From assembly GCA_022606425.2 (NCBI GenBank), contig JAHDVF020000754.1, positions 372,001 to 436,000 on the forward strand: a stretch of DNA of 64,000 bases, given 5' to 3'. Shown here piece after piece: positions 35,808-47,700 of the stretch. Source of the stretch: Lepidostoma basale. Taxonomy: Eukaryota > Arthropoda > Insecta > Trichoptera > Lepidostomatidae. The position numbers and the translations under genes are program-made. The number at the start of each line of letters is the position of its first letter. The stretch's first letter is position 1. A model generated the notes under the pieces. It was not told the DNA's origin and ran no database searches. It saw only the letters and a program-made list of their open reading frames with translations.

Positions 35808-36115
35808 CTATTCTTCTTCTTCTTCTTCGTCAGCCTTTATCGGTCCACTGCTGGACATAGGCCTCTTCCCTTCTCTTCCACTCGTCTCTATCTCCTGCCA
35901 GCCGTAGCCACATTTCCCCCCCCACGGCAGCAATGTCGTCCGCCCACCGTTTTTGCGGCCTGCCGACGTTTCTCCTATTCTCCCATGGTCTCCACCTTAT
36001 TATTTTCTGGGTCCATCTATCCCCACTCTTTCTCGCCACATGACCCGCCCATTGCCATTTCAGTCTCGCTAGTCGTTCCATGATGTCCGTTATTTTTGTT
36101 CGGCGTCTTTCCTCT
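35808..36115 (-). mobile_element. LINE C-terminal fragment, AAG-tailed
   Basis: Minus strand encodes MERLARLKWQWAGHVARKSG, then GRPQKRWADDIAAVGG, WKRREEAYVQQWTDKG, and ends in (GAA)n at the 35808 side. A typical insect LINE polyprotein C-terminus. The plus-strand open frame here is its shadow. Confidence 0.85.
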
Positions 36116-36494
36116 ATACTTGCACGTATATTGTCATATGCAGATATTTACAATTAAAATTACAGGAATACTCGTATATGTCATTTTATAAGTAGGTATG
36201 TTTCAGTAGGTATAAACACAATTATTTATAATTTGGTTCCTAGATCTAACAATAATGTGATGTCGGAGCCACCCGTACATAATTCTTGATTAAAACAATG
36301 CCTAAACAAATTAATGATTCATTTTAATTAAAGAAGCGCTCGCAGCTTAATTAATCGGCACTCGGATGGCAGTGCACATGTACCAAGTAGGTACCCACTC
36401 ACACGTTTTAGTGATGGTCGCCGATAGCCACGAGACTCGCATCAAATTTTCTTGTTTCACACAAATATAATATAACAGTCCGCACTCGCAAGTA

Positions 36495-36660
36495 AATTAA
36501 CTAACTAACTAACCATCACGCCGTCTTCCCGAAGGGGAAAGGCAGAATGAATGGACTGCCACACTTTAACCGATGCGGCACTTCATCATTCTCTTTTCGC
36601 CCCCGCGGGAGACGCGGTGTGATGGGTTGCGAACCTCATCGCCACCAATTGGCATCTCCC
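36495..36660 (-). mobile_element. LINE 3' tip (TTAG family) with adjoining GC-rich piece
   Basis: TAACTAACTAACTAACCATC at 36498 marks the reversed TTAG tail. About 70 bp of the family's 3' end follows. The GC-rich piece at 36590-36660 is unexplained. Confidence 0.7.
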
Positions 36661-37719
36661 GCGCACTTCCGCATTGTGTTATATTATTTTTATTTTGTTA
36701 TTTTATTTTATATCATTGTAATCATTTTATACAAAATCCTTTTAATTCAGAAGAATTCTCTTTCTGCAATGAGTGTACGATTGCTAAAAATATTTTTATG
36801 TCATGCTTTTATCGACATCCATACCACATAGTTAAATACATATTTTTTTCATTTATTCGTTATAATAATATTTGCCAAATTCTCTCATAGATCATTTCAC
36901 ACAATACTTTTATTTATTTCACATTAGTCTGCTCGGCAATCTTTTCTTATAATAGGTTTTGACATTTGCCAAACATTCACGTGATAAATCTTATTTCTAC
37001 CGCTTTAAGTTTATTTTTTTATGATTTGTCTCTGCTTTAAAGGGAGTTTGACGGGGTTAACATGTATTTTGTAAAATTAAAAGTATTTTTCAATCTTATT
37101 TCGTTATGTATACGTAACTGTAAACTATATATTATGTAAACTATGGGCGGTCGTTAGCACAATTATTTTTCATCCAGGTTTTCGGTTTACAAATCTAGCG
37201 ATAAGACTTTTACGTAACGTAGTCGGTAAACAGTGCCAAGTTGGTAGTTTAGTAAACTTGGGAGGAATTTTTTTTTATCTCAGGGGCTCACAAATTAAAT
37301 TCTGTCTGTTAAAAGAAACATTCGATTTGTTATATTATAATATATTTTAGCAATTATAGATACTAAATCAACAAAAATAGAGACAGTGCGAAATGATGGT
37401 CGAAAGTTTAGGAAAAATATCAAATTTATTTTAATGGAGGAAGCCTCAGAGTCAAGAAATTAAGAAAATATATTAAAAATATACGTTTCTTAAACAATGT
37501 TGGATAAATTATATTCAACTCCATAAACTAGTTATAATAGACAAAACAATTTCTTTAAAATATTCGTAACTTATTTTCACTTTTTTATTACTTTGTTGAA
37601 ATCGCGTAAATAGTTTCAATGTAGGTATTGCCAACCTGTTTTGATATTAATCCAACTTCATTTGGGCCATTATCATATCGTTGCTGATATTATTATATTG
37701 TTTCCATACGCTTTTGTCA
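36661..37719. other. AT-rich intergenic spacer
   Basis: No gene, repeat family or structure recognised. Confidence 0.35.
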
Positions 37720-38005
37720 ATAACAATTATACATGATTGTTCTTCTTTAAGTTCCATGTCATGACCATGGATTAGGCTTTTCTGTCCAATGGTAGCCAGG
37801 ACAACTCCTCCACCCTCTGAAATTCCGTCCTTTTGTTGATATTTCTCAATTTCTCAGCCAGGACATCTGGGGTCACCCCCACTATTCTCAATCTTTTCCT
37901 ACGTGATGAGGTGCATCAAATAGTATTTTTCGTTGCGGAGAATGTGTCCCAAATATGCAATTTTTCTAATCTTAGTATTGGACATCATTGTTGACTTCTG
38001 AAAGA
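37720..38005 (-). mobile_element. LINE RT C-terminal fragment
   Basis: Minus-strand frames give a CIFGTHSPQRKILF-like segment and PQMSWLRN, matching the RKIFYLGHLLRGDKY end of the LINE at 15800-17440. Many stops. Confidence 0.65.
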
Positions 38006-38084
38006 AATAAAATATTTATAATATAAATAGTTCATATGAATCAAGCCGAAATTTTACCACATATCTAAAAAAAATGGTGCATGC

Positions 38085-38215
38085 CACTATGTGTGAATGT
38101 TGAGGAAACGAGAGAAGTATGTCAGGAAAGAAAAGTGTGGTAATCAATTCTTTTAGCTTATCCCTTCGAATAGACGACTATAGTTAGTTAGACTTCGAAT
38201 AGTTAGTTAGTTAGT
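38085..38215 (+). mobile_element. LINE 3' tip, TTAG family
   Basis: ATGAATGTTGAGG..AGAAAAGTGTGG..TATCCCTTCG then TTAGTTAG units. Plus-strand, strongly truncated. Confidence 0.78.
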
Positions 38216-38629
38216 TATACAGAACAAAAATCCGATTTTTTAAATGTTTATCTATTTAGAAACGAAATGAGAAAAAAATGCGAACCCTCGATTTGACTAG
38301 CTGAACTGTCTTACTTTTAATGGCTCCTATTACACGCACTATTTTAGATGACACCACAAAGCCAAGAACAAAAGGAAAACATTGTTTACATAGCGTTATC
38401 AAATATATATACACACGTATAATGTAACATGTATAGTTTTAGTATGATATTTGAATACTTTTTCTATTTTTATCCTGAAGATATAGGTAGACATTCTGGT
38501 AGATATTCCGAAAAGGCCCGTAGCTAGGAGAGAGATCGTGTTTCATCTACCATTTTCTTAGGACTCAGAACTAAACTCCGCATTAAAATATTTAAAAAGA
38601 AACACTCAATTACGCAGCTTTAAAAAAAA

Positions 38630-38850
38630 TCTTCCTCTTTCTGCAGATCCCGAGATCTGTTCACACTGGATATCAGTTTTGGTCCTGTGATGAAGGTTCT
38701 CTCCATCTCTTTGGTGGCCGTCCTGGTGGTCGAAGGTCCTTTGGAGTCTTGTTCATCATAATCTTGGCAATCCTCACTGGGTCCATCCTCTCAATTTGGT
38801 CTCTCTTGAATCGTCTTCTGTGCCTACTCCATCATATAAAATACATTTAT
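38630..38850 (-). mobile_element. LINE C-terminal fragment
   Basis: Resembles 28020-28190 and 39110-39260 (GGTGGCCGTCCTGGTGGTCG, GGTCCATCCTCTCAATTTGG). Degraded, minus strand. Confidence 0.6.
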
Positions 38851-39089
38851 AAAAAAAAATCTGGTAACAAATAGAATACAGGTATATCGCACTAGTACGT
38901 GGTGTCTCAAATGAAAGTTTTTATTTAGTGGATCGATTAAAAAAAGTAAGACATTTATCGAAAAAATGTTTATTAATTATTAAAATACACAATTTGGGAA
39001 TTTATTTCTTAAAAATAATATCGCCCAAATGTAAACCCTCGCGTTCGCGGCACTTATTCAGTTTCTCTTCTTTTTTTCTTCTAAGTGTA

Positions 39090-39480
39090 GGCCTGTTTCT
39101 TAAGATGAATTGGCCTATAAGGTCGACTCCCAGCTGTTGATCCATCTCTTTGGTGGTCTGCCCGGGGGTCGTCTACTATGGGGTTGGCCGTGCAACACAA
39201 TGTGGGGGAGTCTGGATGGATCCATTCTCTTCGCGTGTGCATACCAGAATCTTATCCTTTACCTTCTCCACCTCGCAATATCATCGACCTCGCATAACTC
39301 CACTATCCCTGAGTTCCTTATTCTATCTCATAGTGTCTTGCCAGATATGTTTCTGAGCGTCTTAATTTCTACAATTTGAGCGCGTTTTTGTGATTGTGGT
39401 GTCCGCCCTGTATTCGATCCCATATGTCATGATGGGTCGCACACAAGTCCTATAAATTCTCAGTATGCTGTTGATCATTT
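39090..39480 (-). mobile_element. LINE C-terminal fragment, second
   Basis: Related to the preceding copy and to 55222-56290. The plus-strand frames here are shadows. Minus-strand frames contain the HPIMTYGIEYRADT-like segment near 39430-39390. Confidence 0.65.
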
Positions 39481-39800
39481 AGTCGATCAGTAAATTTTTT
39501 TATGACGGCTCGGCAGGTAGACTCCGTGAGGGATGCCATTTAGTGACGAATATTTTCTTTTAAATCCCCCAGGGAAGTGGGTTTATTGGCGTAAACTTTA
39601 GATTTGAGATAACCCCACAGGAAATTGTCCATAGAGATTGCGTGGAGGCTATTTTATGTCACCTCTCCTGGAGATCAATTTGCTAGGGAAAATTTCACGA
39701 ACTCGTGGTAGAGACGTATTGGACGTTTGTGACGTTGTCTTGCTGGAACCATAGCCATAAAGGTTTGCAATTCAGGTATCTCCACATAACGCTCTGAATT
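39480..39800 (-). mobile_element. IS630/mariner-type transposase fragment
   Basis: Minus-strand frames read LWLWFQQDNVTN near 39750, then a broken SLWTISCGVISNLKF and PINPLPWGI. This is the second-Asp box and the DYFLWGYLKSKVYxNKP region of insect IS630-like transposases, with frameshifts. A relic only. Confidence 0.6.
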
Positions 39801-41807
39801 CAAACATAAATTTTATTTTGAGAATCTTATATTTATAAAATAACACAAATTAAAAACGTGTTTCTACTCATATCGGAGATTTGAAAAAAAATCTAATGCC
39901 ATTGATTTATATCCTTGGTAATATTATAGTTTTTTTTTAAATATATTTTTTGTCGCTTTATTGACCTGTCACGAAGACGTCAGAGGGCGCCCCATACGAC
40001 AAATAGATATTCACGTCAGCATGCTCTATGACACGACACACTATGCTACATGGTGTATTTATGTCGTTATTCAGAGGGGGGTATTTTATAAAGAAATAAG
40101 TTTAATTGTATGTCTTTCAATTCATATAAGGTAATTCGTATAATCTCAGTATTTTATTTTTATTGAAGGCTCATAAAAATCAGATATCATGATTTCCTTG
40201 CATTATTATTATTTCGGTATTTTGAACCCTGTCAATTGGAGATGGTCAACAATGCGTTGATTAGTTTCGGTCAGTCGCCGCTAGGGTCGCGGGGTGAGCA
40301 TTCTTATTTCAAAACAACGGGACTGCTGTCTGAGGTACGCCCCTGGCGGCAAGACGTCACGCGGTAACATCACAATAACATTATTGTATTCATCGGCCGC
40401 GCCGCTCAGGTGTATCAGGGAGACAGTGGCGGACGGTGAAGATAGCAAACCGAAAAACGGTTAAAACACATGTAGACACGAAAATAATTTGACATTATAT
40501 AAATGTTATTTTTAATCCCAAGTTGACTTATTCTATTATGAGTTAAATTTCGGGAATGTCACTTTTTTCGTATTTGTGAGAGTAAATAAATGTAACTAGA
40601 ACGTATATAATGTATTAACTTCTTCATTTTCTTCTTCTTATTCGTGTCAATTGCATGCTAGCTCGTAGTAATGGCCCTAAATAATATATCGTCTCTTCTG
40701 ATTTCCTTGCCATTGTGGTGCAAGGTTAAGCCGACTTTATTCCAGGAGCGCCGGGTGTTATAGTTTTAGTAACATCACACGTGAAAAGATCTACCTTTCT
40801 TGTATCGATTTATATGCTGAGCATAGTTGACCTCTTAATTTTAAAAATATAATAAAAAATTAATATTTTTTTAAACAGAAAATTTGTTATATGTATAATA
40901 ATATCGATATTTTTAAAATTTCTAATATTTCAATCCTAGGGATTGGTTTGCAAAAAAGTCTTATAAATCTTTACTCGTTTTTGGGATGCCACCTCGACCT
41001 TTTTAACATGGTAGTTTCCCGTTGCTTTCCACATTTAAGTATACAACAGATTAGGTTGTATATAATATATTTTTATACAAAGGTTATTTGAACCAAATTT
41101 CTGCATAGACTTTTTAGCTATTGATTCTCATGATATGTTATAGGTAGCTAGTGTGTGAAGGTAGCTAGTGTGTAATCTAAAGCGTGTGATTATTTTTCAC
41201 ACTGTCATCGCCGGGAGCTTCGGTGCGGCAGTCATAACTGTTGCCACTTGCCACAAAGGCAGTCGAATATTATAATGTTAGGATTCTAAGAAATATGTTA
41301 TTTTAAATAAAACATATTTTATTTACATATAAAACTTTTGGCCTTTTTTGTTTTAGCTGACATTACCCCGCTAGACATCATTGTACAGGTGCAAAGAGGT
41401 TGAGTCTCAAAAAGATAGCCACAGCTAAGGAATTCTCTAAGTACATAAGTACTGGCCTATTTTCATACAGATTTTCATATCAGTGAGCTTAAATCAACAG
41501 AGTGCGTACGGAGAACATTTTTACATCCACACAAAGATGGCTATCGGTTACGTAACTTTTAAATCTTTTCTATTACAGATAACGTTTCAGAAGAGTAAGT
41601 TTTTAATGAATAATTAGTAAGAACCTAAAAAATGCAAATAATTTCTCTCGTCTCTAAAACTTAAAGCATATATAAATTTTATTTGTGTATTTTAATGAAT
41701 AAGTTATACAAATAGTTCTAGTAAGAAATAGTGTATCAATTGTAATACCCGATCATATACGATTAGCGAAACACGTATTTTTAATAGCATTTTTCTGATT
41801 TCTTTGA
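39801..41807. other. intergenic region with a GC-rich patch
   Basis: AT-rich apart from 40210-40450, which is CpG-rich (CGGCCGCGCCGCTC, TGGCGGACGGTGAAGA) and unexplained. No protein recognised. Part of the 40690-40780 block resembles 27245-27330 (CCATTGTGGTGCAAGGTT), marking another dispersed repeat. Confidence 0.4.
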
Positions 41808-42245
41808 ACAACAACCAACCATCACGCAGTTTCCCCAAAAGAGTAGGCAGAGATAATGGACTGCCGAACTAATCTATCCTGACGCATCTCTCTATTTTCC
41901 TCTACATCCATACAGCGAGTCATAAACGTACGTCGATTTTTCCGATTTCTAATATGGCAGAACTTTAAAAATTATTTAATTTGGTCTTCCTCGACTCCGT
42001 ACTCCATGAAAATCGTTAACGTATATTAAAACATATCATTTTTTCTTCATCCATGTGTTCCATGTGTCCAAACCGACGCAGGGATTCTTTTATAATTTTG
42101 TTAATAAAACTTTCTTTCACTATCATTCCTTTCTGATATCAGCATTTAAAATTCTGTCGTACATCGTTTTATCACACATATGGTACGTTAAAGGAATCTT
42201 ATTTTTTCTGTTCTCTTTCTTCTTCTGGCATTTTCATGATTCACG
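41808..42245 (-). mobile_element. LINE 3' fragment, TTAG family
   Basis: Reverse copy starting at CCAACCATCACGCAG, with CATCCATACAGCGAGTCATA and, further on, the HVERM-coding region near 42050-42080. Heavily mutated. Confidence 0.7.
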
Positions 42246-42589
42246 TCCATGCATAAGGGATAGAACTCCATTGTGATAATATTTACTATGTTTAGTGAAC
42301 AGAAATAATGGGTTACCATTTTATCCTCGAGAAGGACTGAATGGAGTGCCTCTTCCCAAAACGGCAGTGCATAAAGGTGTTCTTGTATCGAACTTAACTA
42401 AGAATGTGAAACATAAAACTGAAATAATAAAAATTAACCAAATGCGGTGGAAAGCTGAAATCCTTAGACTAAATGTACTGGCGTGTTCATCAATAATACT
42501 GTGAGTAATGTGGGGGTCTATTTTCTCTGCCTACTCTTCCGGGGAAACGAGTTGTCTTCAGAGAGCGCTGAGTTATCATTAGTTAGCTG

Positions 42590-43145
42590 AGCTATGCAAT
42601 GGTTGAAATATTTTGGAGTTCTAGTGCCACTCTTATGTATGGACATTAAGCCAAAAAAGGATGGAAGTAGAATAAATGCCATAAAATACCGTATATGATA
42701 GAATACCGAACGCCGAAATAAGGAAGAAATGTAAGGTAGATGATTGCATCAAAAGTAAAATTAAAAAAGGATCTCTGAGATGGTTTGGATATATGGAACG
42801 AATGGACGAGAGAAGAATGGTTAAAATGTTGTATGCAAGCAGTTTGAGTGAAAAGAGAAGCCGCGGAAAACCAAAGAAAGTATGGCATGACTAAATTAAT
42901 CAAATACTGAAAGGCGGCCACATTCGAAGTCGGAAAAATCGACCATCTTGCATATTACGACGTATGAATGTAGAGGAAACTAGAAAGGTATAATATAATA
43001 ATAATAAATTGGATAATTTATAGAGCGCCATTTTTATGAATTACTCATCAAGGGTGACGGGTATGACAGGACAGAGCAGTATGGCGGTCCATTCTCTCTG
43101 CCTACCCCTCCGGGGAAGCGGCGTGATGGTTAGTTAGTTAGTTAA
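42590..43145 (+). mobile_element. LINE 3' fragment, TTAG family
   Basis: Starts with the LMYG.. segment near 42630 and includes KKGSLRWFGYMERMDERRMV near 42765-42830, KRSRGKPKKVWHD, then SAYPSGEAA near 43100 and TTAGTTAGTTAG. A stretch at about 42990-43070 interrupts it. No intact frame. Confidence 0.82.
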
Positions 43146-43430
43146 TTGAAATATTAAAATGAGGTTCAGATGAGATCATTATTATTATTTTGTTATCAGT
43201 TCGGAGCGTGGCGGGGGCGACAGGATTTCCGTATTTTGTCAGCACGTTCATGTCACTAGCGTCTCGTACAAGAGTGTGGATGTTTGGCGTGCGAGTGTGA
43301 TTTACGAATCAAAGGAATGTTTATAATTATATTGAAGACTGGTTTTACAGTCCTTCAAAGTGCACATTATGTATGCGTTCTACCCGATTCAACAAACACG
43401 CGAAAATATATTTAACTATTTAAATTTAGT
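43146..43430. other. short intergenic spacer
   Basis: 43200-43300 is GC-richer. Nothing recognised. Confidence 0.3.
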
Positions 43431-43687
43431 AGTCCATTGTTTTGGCCGAAACACTATGATATTTTAACATTTCATAACTGTTAATTCAAAAACTTTGTTT
43501 TATATTTACTTTATTTTCTCCTATAAACAGTAACTAACCGTTCTTTAAATAAAAATATTTAGGTACCTAACTCAATTTCGGCAAGAACTTCAAAATTATA
43601 TCAAAGAAATTATTCAAATTGACCCAGGAACAAATACACAAAGATTCCAAAAATTACGAAATTTTGACATTTGATATATATTTTTAT

Positions 43688-43730
43688 AACACCTGATGAT
43701 GTAAGCATTGGTTGGTGAAACAGCTGTCGT
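43688..43730 (+). ncRNA. hammerhead-like motif
   Basis: CTGATGA (43693-43699), a weak stem II, GAAA (43717-43720), self-complementary CAGCTG, then TC, the correct cleavage pair. Stem I has only GT/AC. Core intact but stems eroded. Confidence 0.5.
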
Positions 43731-43839
43731 AAAGTAAAATAAATACAATTTGTGATATAAAACAAAGTTTTTGAATTAACAGTTATAATATATTTCAATT
43801 TAAAAAACTCTGTTCTAAATATCATAATTGATTATATTT

Positions 43840-43885
43840 TGTCATGACAGCAGTTTCGCTAACCGATCTTAGCATCGCCAGTTCT
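43840..43885 (-). ncRNA. hammerhead-like motif, degenerate core
   Basis: CTGGCGA (43881-43875), stem II GCTAA/GTTAGC, GAAA (43857-43854), CTGCTGTC. The CTGATGA box carries a substitution expected to inactivate it. Confidence 0.45.
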
Positions 43886-44079
43886 TACAATCAACTATAT
43901 TTAATAAGAAAACGTTGTAATTTTCAATTAATTTTGAATGCGATGATTATATATTTTTAAACATATTTTGCATTTACATAAAAAAGCAAATTAATGATTT
44001 TTGCAAACTTCTATTTTTATTTTCAGTGTTGTAATCAACAATTCTTTAAAGATATTTTATTACACTCGTGTACTCTGTG

Positions 44080-44402
44080 TTTACACCACTTTATTTGATT
44101 TGATCGAACCAACCGGTTTCGCTCCCGCCGGAGTTTCGTTGGGGGTACAAAAACAAATAGTTGAAGCTCCGACAAGAGCAAAACGGTTAGTTCCATAAAA
44201 CAGAATAAAGCGATTTTTAGATTTTAGTTAAACTTAAGACGTTAACACTATGGAATTCCATAATGATGAATTTTTTACACAGGTTTTTTCCACTTTTGAG
44301 TTTTTTTTTCTCGACGTGTTTCGAAGGCTTTAAACCTTCATTATCTTTACTTTTATACATTATTGTTAATAATGCCGTACCACAAATGAAGTGCTTCATA
44401 CG
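44080..44402. repeat. hammerhead-family element split by a second short repeat
   Basis: 44105-44135 and 44160-44197 are the two arms of a diverged copy of the 54794-54924 palindrome. The conserved box AAGTGCTTCATACGA is at 44389. Between them, 44217-44350 belongs to another family (TTAACACTATGGAATTCCAT, shared with 53590-53610). It carries a minus-strand core: TCATTAT, stem II GAAGG/CCTTC, GAAA at 44322-44319. Confidence 0.65.
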
Positions 44403-44870
44403 AATGGACAATATTCTTTATTAAAATTGTACGGATTAACACTCGAGCTTTTGTTTCACTCGATATTTAGTAAGTAAAGGAGTTGTCCCAATTCCTAGGT
44501 GGGTGAGTGCCCATGGAAAAGAATGCAATGTTTGTTATAGGTGAACCTTCACGCTCTAATTCACATAAATTCAATGAATCTTAAGAGGTTCAATAATGGG
44601 CTTCTCCTTTACTGTATTATGCAATTATGCTAAGTGGTCGTGGTTGATATGAAGAGAGACTTCCATGTTTTCGTTTTGCTTGTTTGCAAGAATAATTTAT
44701 CCCAAAAACAGCAGTTTTCGCAAAATAACACTAACAGTATTGTATTATTTTAAATAAAATTCTCAAGCACTCGGCTACGAGCACATGGATTATGTACAAT
44801 GTTTTGGTTGAGTATAAAATCAATATCACTCTGTCCCTGAAATAAGCCTTCTTAATTTTTTTGGTGTTTT
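44403..44870. other. AT-rich spacer
   Basis: No coding signal or recognised repeat. Confidence 0.35.
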
Positions 44871-44873
44871 TAC

Positions 44874-45563
44874 TAAAGGGGTTACCCCACCCTGCAATTT
44901 AAAAAAAAACAGAGGAAATCAAAAGGAATCAGAGGACATCACAGCAACAATAGAATACTTCATGTACGGTTCAGGAATCGCAGACTAAATGTAATTTAAA
45001 AAAAATATTTAAGTTGAAGACCCTGACGTCATACTTTTTTTCTATTGCGTTTTTCTCGAAACTACTTTTTTCAAAACAGTGTACACGATATCTCCCAATC
45101 TAATCACTCGATTTGGTTGAAATTTACAACAGAGTTATTTTCCATAATATTATCTATAAGGTGACATAGGCTTTTTTTGATTGGGTGTCATGTTCAAAAG
45201 TTATACATTTTTTAAACTCATTTTTTTTTTCAAACAGCTGCCATTTCTAAAAAAAAAATCTATATCCCTACGTCACTCGATAGGCTATTACAAGTCTTAA
45301 CAATAAACAATATTTTTTTTGATTTCGGATAATGCATTATAAAGAAATCATGTACACAATCAGCAAAGATTTTCAAAACGGGTCTCTAAATATCGGCATA
45401 TATGTCCGCCATTTTTTTTCCAATATTTAATATTGTAAATTGTCTATAAAAATACTACGTATATGTATAAAACAAAGATTATTTTATTATATAAAATGGC
45501 TGTGTTAAAAAAGTTTATTTTTATACCTATTTTTCCGAGCGCCAAGGTGGTGTAACCCCTTAA
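44874..45563. mobile_element. MITE-like DNA element
   Basis: Inverted ends AAAGGGGTTACCCCACC at the left and the complement of TTAAGGGGTTACACCACC at the right (45546-45563). The interior is AT-rich with no protein remnant. The family is not named. Confidence 0.7.
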
Positions 45564-46415
45564 GGTAAAAAATACCATATTTTTAATTATAAACTTTCGA
45601 TCCTTGTAATACTAAAATATAATATTTTTACCATTTACATGTTTTCTTCATATTAAAAAATGTTAGTCGTTTAGAATATTATTATATGGTAAATTTAACG
45701 CATTATGACAAGATATTTCAACAACCATCATTAAACTTTTTATTCGAGTGTTTTGTTATTAGAGTTTTCGAAGAGCTTTCTTTTAGGTTTTTATGTAAAA
45801 ATTATTCCATAAAAGCGAAACTGGCAAATCGTAAAACTCTTAACAAAAGTAATTGAAAGTACACATTTGATTAAACACCAAGTTCGTTCCACCAAGGTTC
45901 ACGTCGTTGCCCTAGAAATAAAATAAAACAAATAAAATAAAATAAATAAAATAAAATAAATTAAAAAATAAAATAAAAACCTAGAACGATAAATTTTTTT
46001 TATAATGTAATTTTTAAGAAAAAATCGACACACCTAACAAGCACCGTCACATTATTATATTTGGACATATATCTCTAGACTCATCAACAAAAATACATAA
46101 TGACGACCTTCGTGGCAGAGTGGCAAAAGCTATGACTGCCATTCCGAAGGTCTTGTCTTTGGTCTGGTGGAGAATTTACGTGACAATAATAATGTCAATA
46201 TTAGCTACCAATGAGCTATAGCTTTCATGAGAATCAATATAATAGTTAAAAAAATGTTAACAGTGATTGGATTCAAACTACCTGATGTATAAAAAATATG
46301 TACATAAATAATCAAATGACAATGCTTAAATTTCCTAACATTAATGTGTATATTTTTATTACTTTGATTTTATCATTTTGCATATTTAATGAATGTACTC
46401 GTATTATGTTTTCAG
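45564..46415. other. AT-rich spacer with AATAA simple repeat
   Basis: 45918-45980 is an imperfect (AATAA)n array. Otherwise nothing recognised before the acceptor at 46414-46415. Confidence 0.5.
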
Positions 46416-46453
46416 GTTGGACCAAACCACTGTAGTGTGTGTCAGGGGGTGAA

Positions 46454-46910
46454 ATGAGGGGTTGGGGATGGAGCCTGGCGGCCCTAGGGGTGGTGCTAGG
46501 GGTGGTGTGTGTAGTCTCAGCTGACCCTGCACCCCCGCCCTGGCCAAGGAGAGGGAGCCAAGAAGCAGATAACGAAGTTTCCAATAACAATGTCCACATA
46601 GGGTGAGTCCAGTAAACTATATGTTAAAACATTTTTTTATGTATCCACAATGATTTTTTGTGTGAGCCTTTATCGGACGATATTGAAATACTCGTACGTT
46701 ACTCTAAAGAACCAGATTTTTTTTTCGTTAAACCATGTATTATAGTATATTTTTTCAAATATATTTTTTCATGTTTTAATTTTCGATCAAATTTTCAAAG
46801 GTATAATGACTTCATCAATCATCATGAAAACGGCACAAACTTATTTAAAATCGGTATATCTCCTTCCCAGTGTACCGTGTCAGGTCCCCCCGAGGTTTGC
46901 GATCAATGTG
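46454..46910 (+). CDS. secreted protein, N-terminal exons (partial)
   Basis: Two consecutive coding exons. The first is 46416-46602, with the start codon at 46454. It is preceded by TTTTCAG and ends before GTGAGT. The second is 46801-46910, AG before and GTGAGT after. Phases fit (2 + 1). The start encodes a clear signal peptide: MRGWGWSLAALGVVLGVVCV followed by VSADPAPPPW, with cleavage likely after the Ala of VSA. A polar stretch follows, then a Cys-bearing segment (QCTVSGPPEVCDQC) with a C-x2-C pair and an NGT glycosylation site. The GC-rich codon use differs from the surroundings. I do not recognise the family, and later exons were not found before the right edge. The minus-strand frame over the same DNA is a shadow. 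Confidence 0.6.
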
Positions 46911-47400
46911 GTGAGTGCTTTCTCGCCACATTGATATACTGGAGAATGTTACTGGGATAGCTTACCCTTGTCTTTTGCAGAAAAGTTTACTACTAGTGAT
47001 TAAATGATTAAAAGAGGTACTTATTTATCAGTTAATTTATTATTATATAATAGAATTATCAATATAACTATCAATATACATATTGATTAGTATATAATAT
47101 AAGTAGAAAACAAAAATGAAACCGGTATGTGATATAAGAATAACTTTTTGAAAACATTATATTTTCACAACACTTTTTTTGCACTTTTCACAAACATGTT
47201 TTGGAACACAGAAGCGCTTCTTCAGTGCAGAAATTTTGACTTATTAAATATTATACTTTTAGATTGATCGAAATAATTTTATATACTTCTACCGATGAAT
47301 TTAAAATAAATAAACTCATGTTAGTTTAAAAAAATCTAAGTTTTATTAAATTCTATATTTACAGGAATAATTAGGTTTATAAAAAGTATAATGTTGGTTT
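46911..47400. other. spacer/intron with eroded short repeat
   Basis: 47165-47230 carries AAACATGTTTTGGAACACAG and CTTCTTCAGTGCAG, an eroded hammerhead-family copy (minus strand) related to 5725-5770 and 57950-58060. No coding signal. Confidence 0.45.
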
Positions 47401-47401
47401 T

Positions 47402-47700
47402 GTACAACAAACAAACCATCACGCCGCTTCACCAAAGGGGTAAAGAGAGAGAATAGAACGCCATACTATTCGATCCTGACACACCCCTCTAGTTTGTTCC
47501 ACATTCATGTCATACACGCATGTCGATTCTTCCGACTTCTAACATGCCCGTCCTTTAAAAATTAATTCTGTCATGCCATATTTTCCTCGGTCTTCCTCTA
47601 TTTCTAGTTCCATTTACATCTTTATCATTGTTTTGTATTCATTAAAATTTATCTTAGATACTTCCTGTCTTTTAATTTTAACTTTATTAGTCAAACACGG
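47402..47700 (-). mobile_element. LINE 3' fragment, TTAG family
   Basis: Starts ACAAACAAACCATCACGCCG and reads the complement of the RRACM/CMNV block (CATTCATGTCATACACGCAT). Minus strand, degraded. Confidence 0.72.

Larger units (their letters stand above)
43430..43900. repeat. inverted pair of hammerhead-family repeats
   Basis: The segment TAACTGTTAATTCAAAAACT (about 43478-43497) reappears as its complement at 43767-43787. Two hammerhead-like motifs in opposite orientation follow: plus strand at 43688-43730 and minus strand at 43840-43885. The family flank CCATTGTTTTGG is at 43433. Confidence 0.75.

Noticed and set aside
35784..36083. A plus-strand 99-codon frame
   Set aside because: It is the shadow of a minus-strand LINE C-terminus (GRPQKRWADDIAAVGG).
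46312..46599. A minus-strand 95-codon frame
   Set aside because: It is the antisense of the signal-peptide exon, which has correct splice sites and a better protein.
47165..47230. Possible hammerhead on the minus strand
   Set aside because: CTGAAGA is present, but GAAA has become AAAA and stem II does not pair. Kept only as an eroded repeat.
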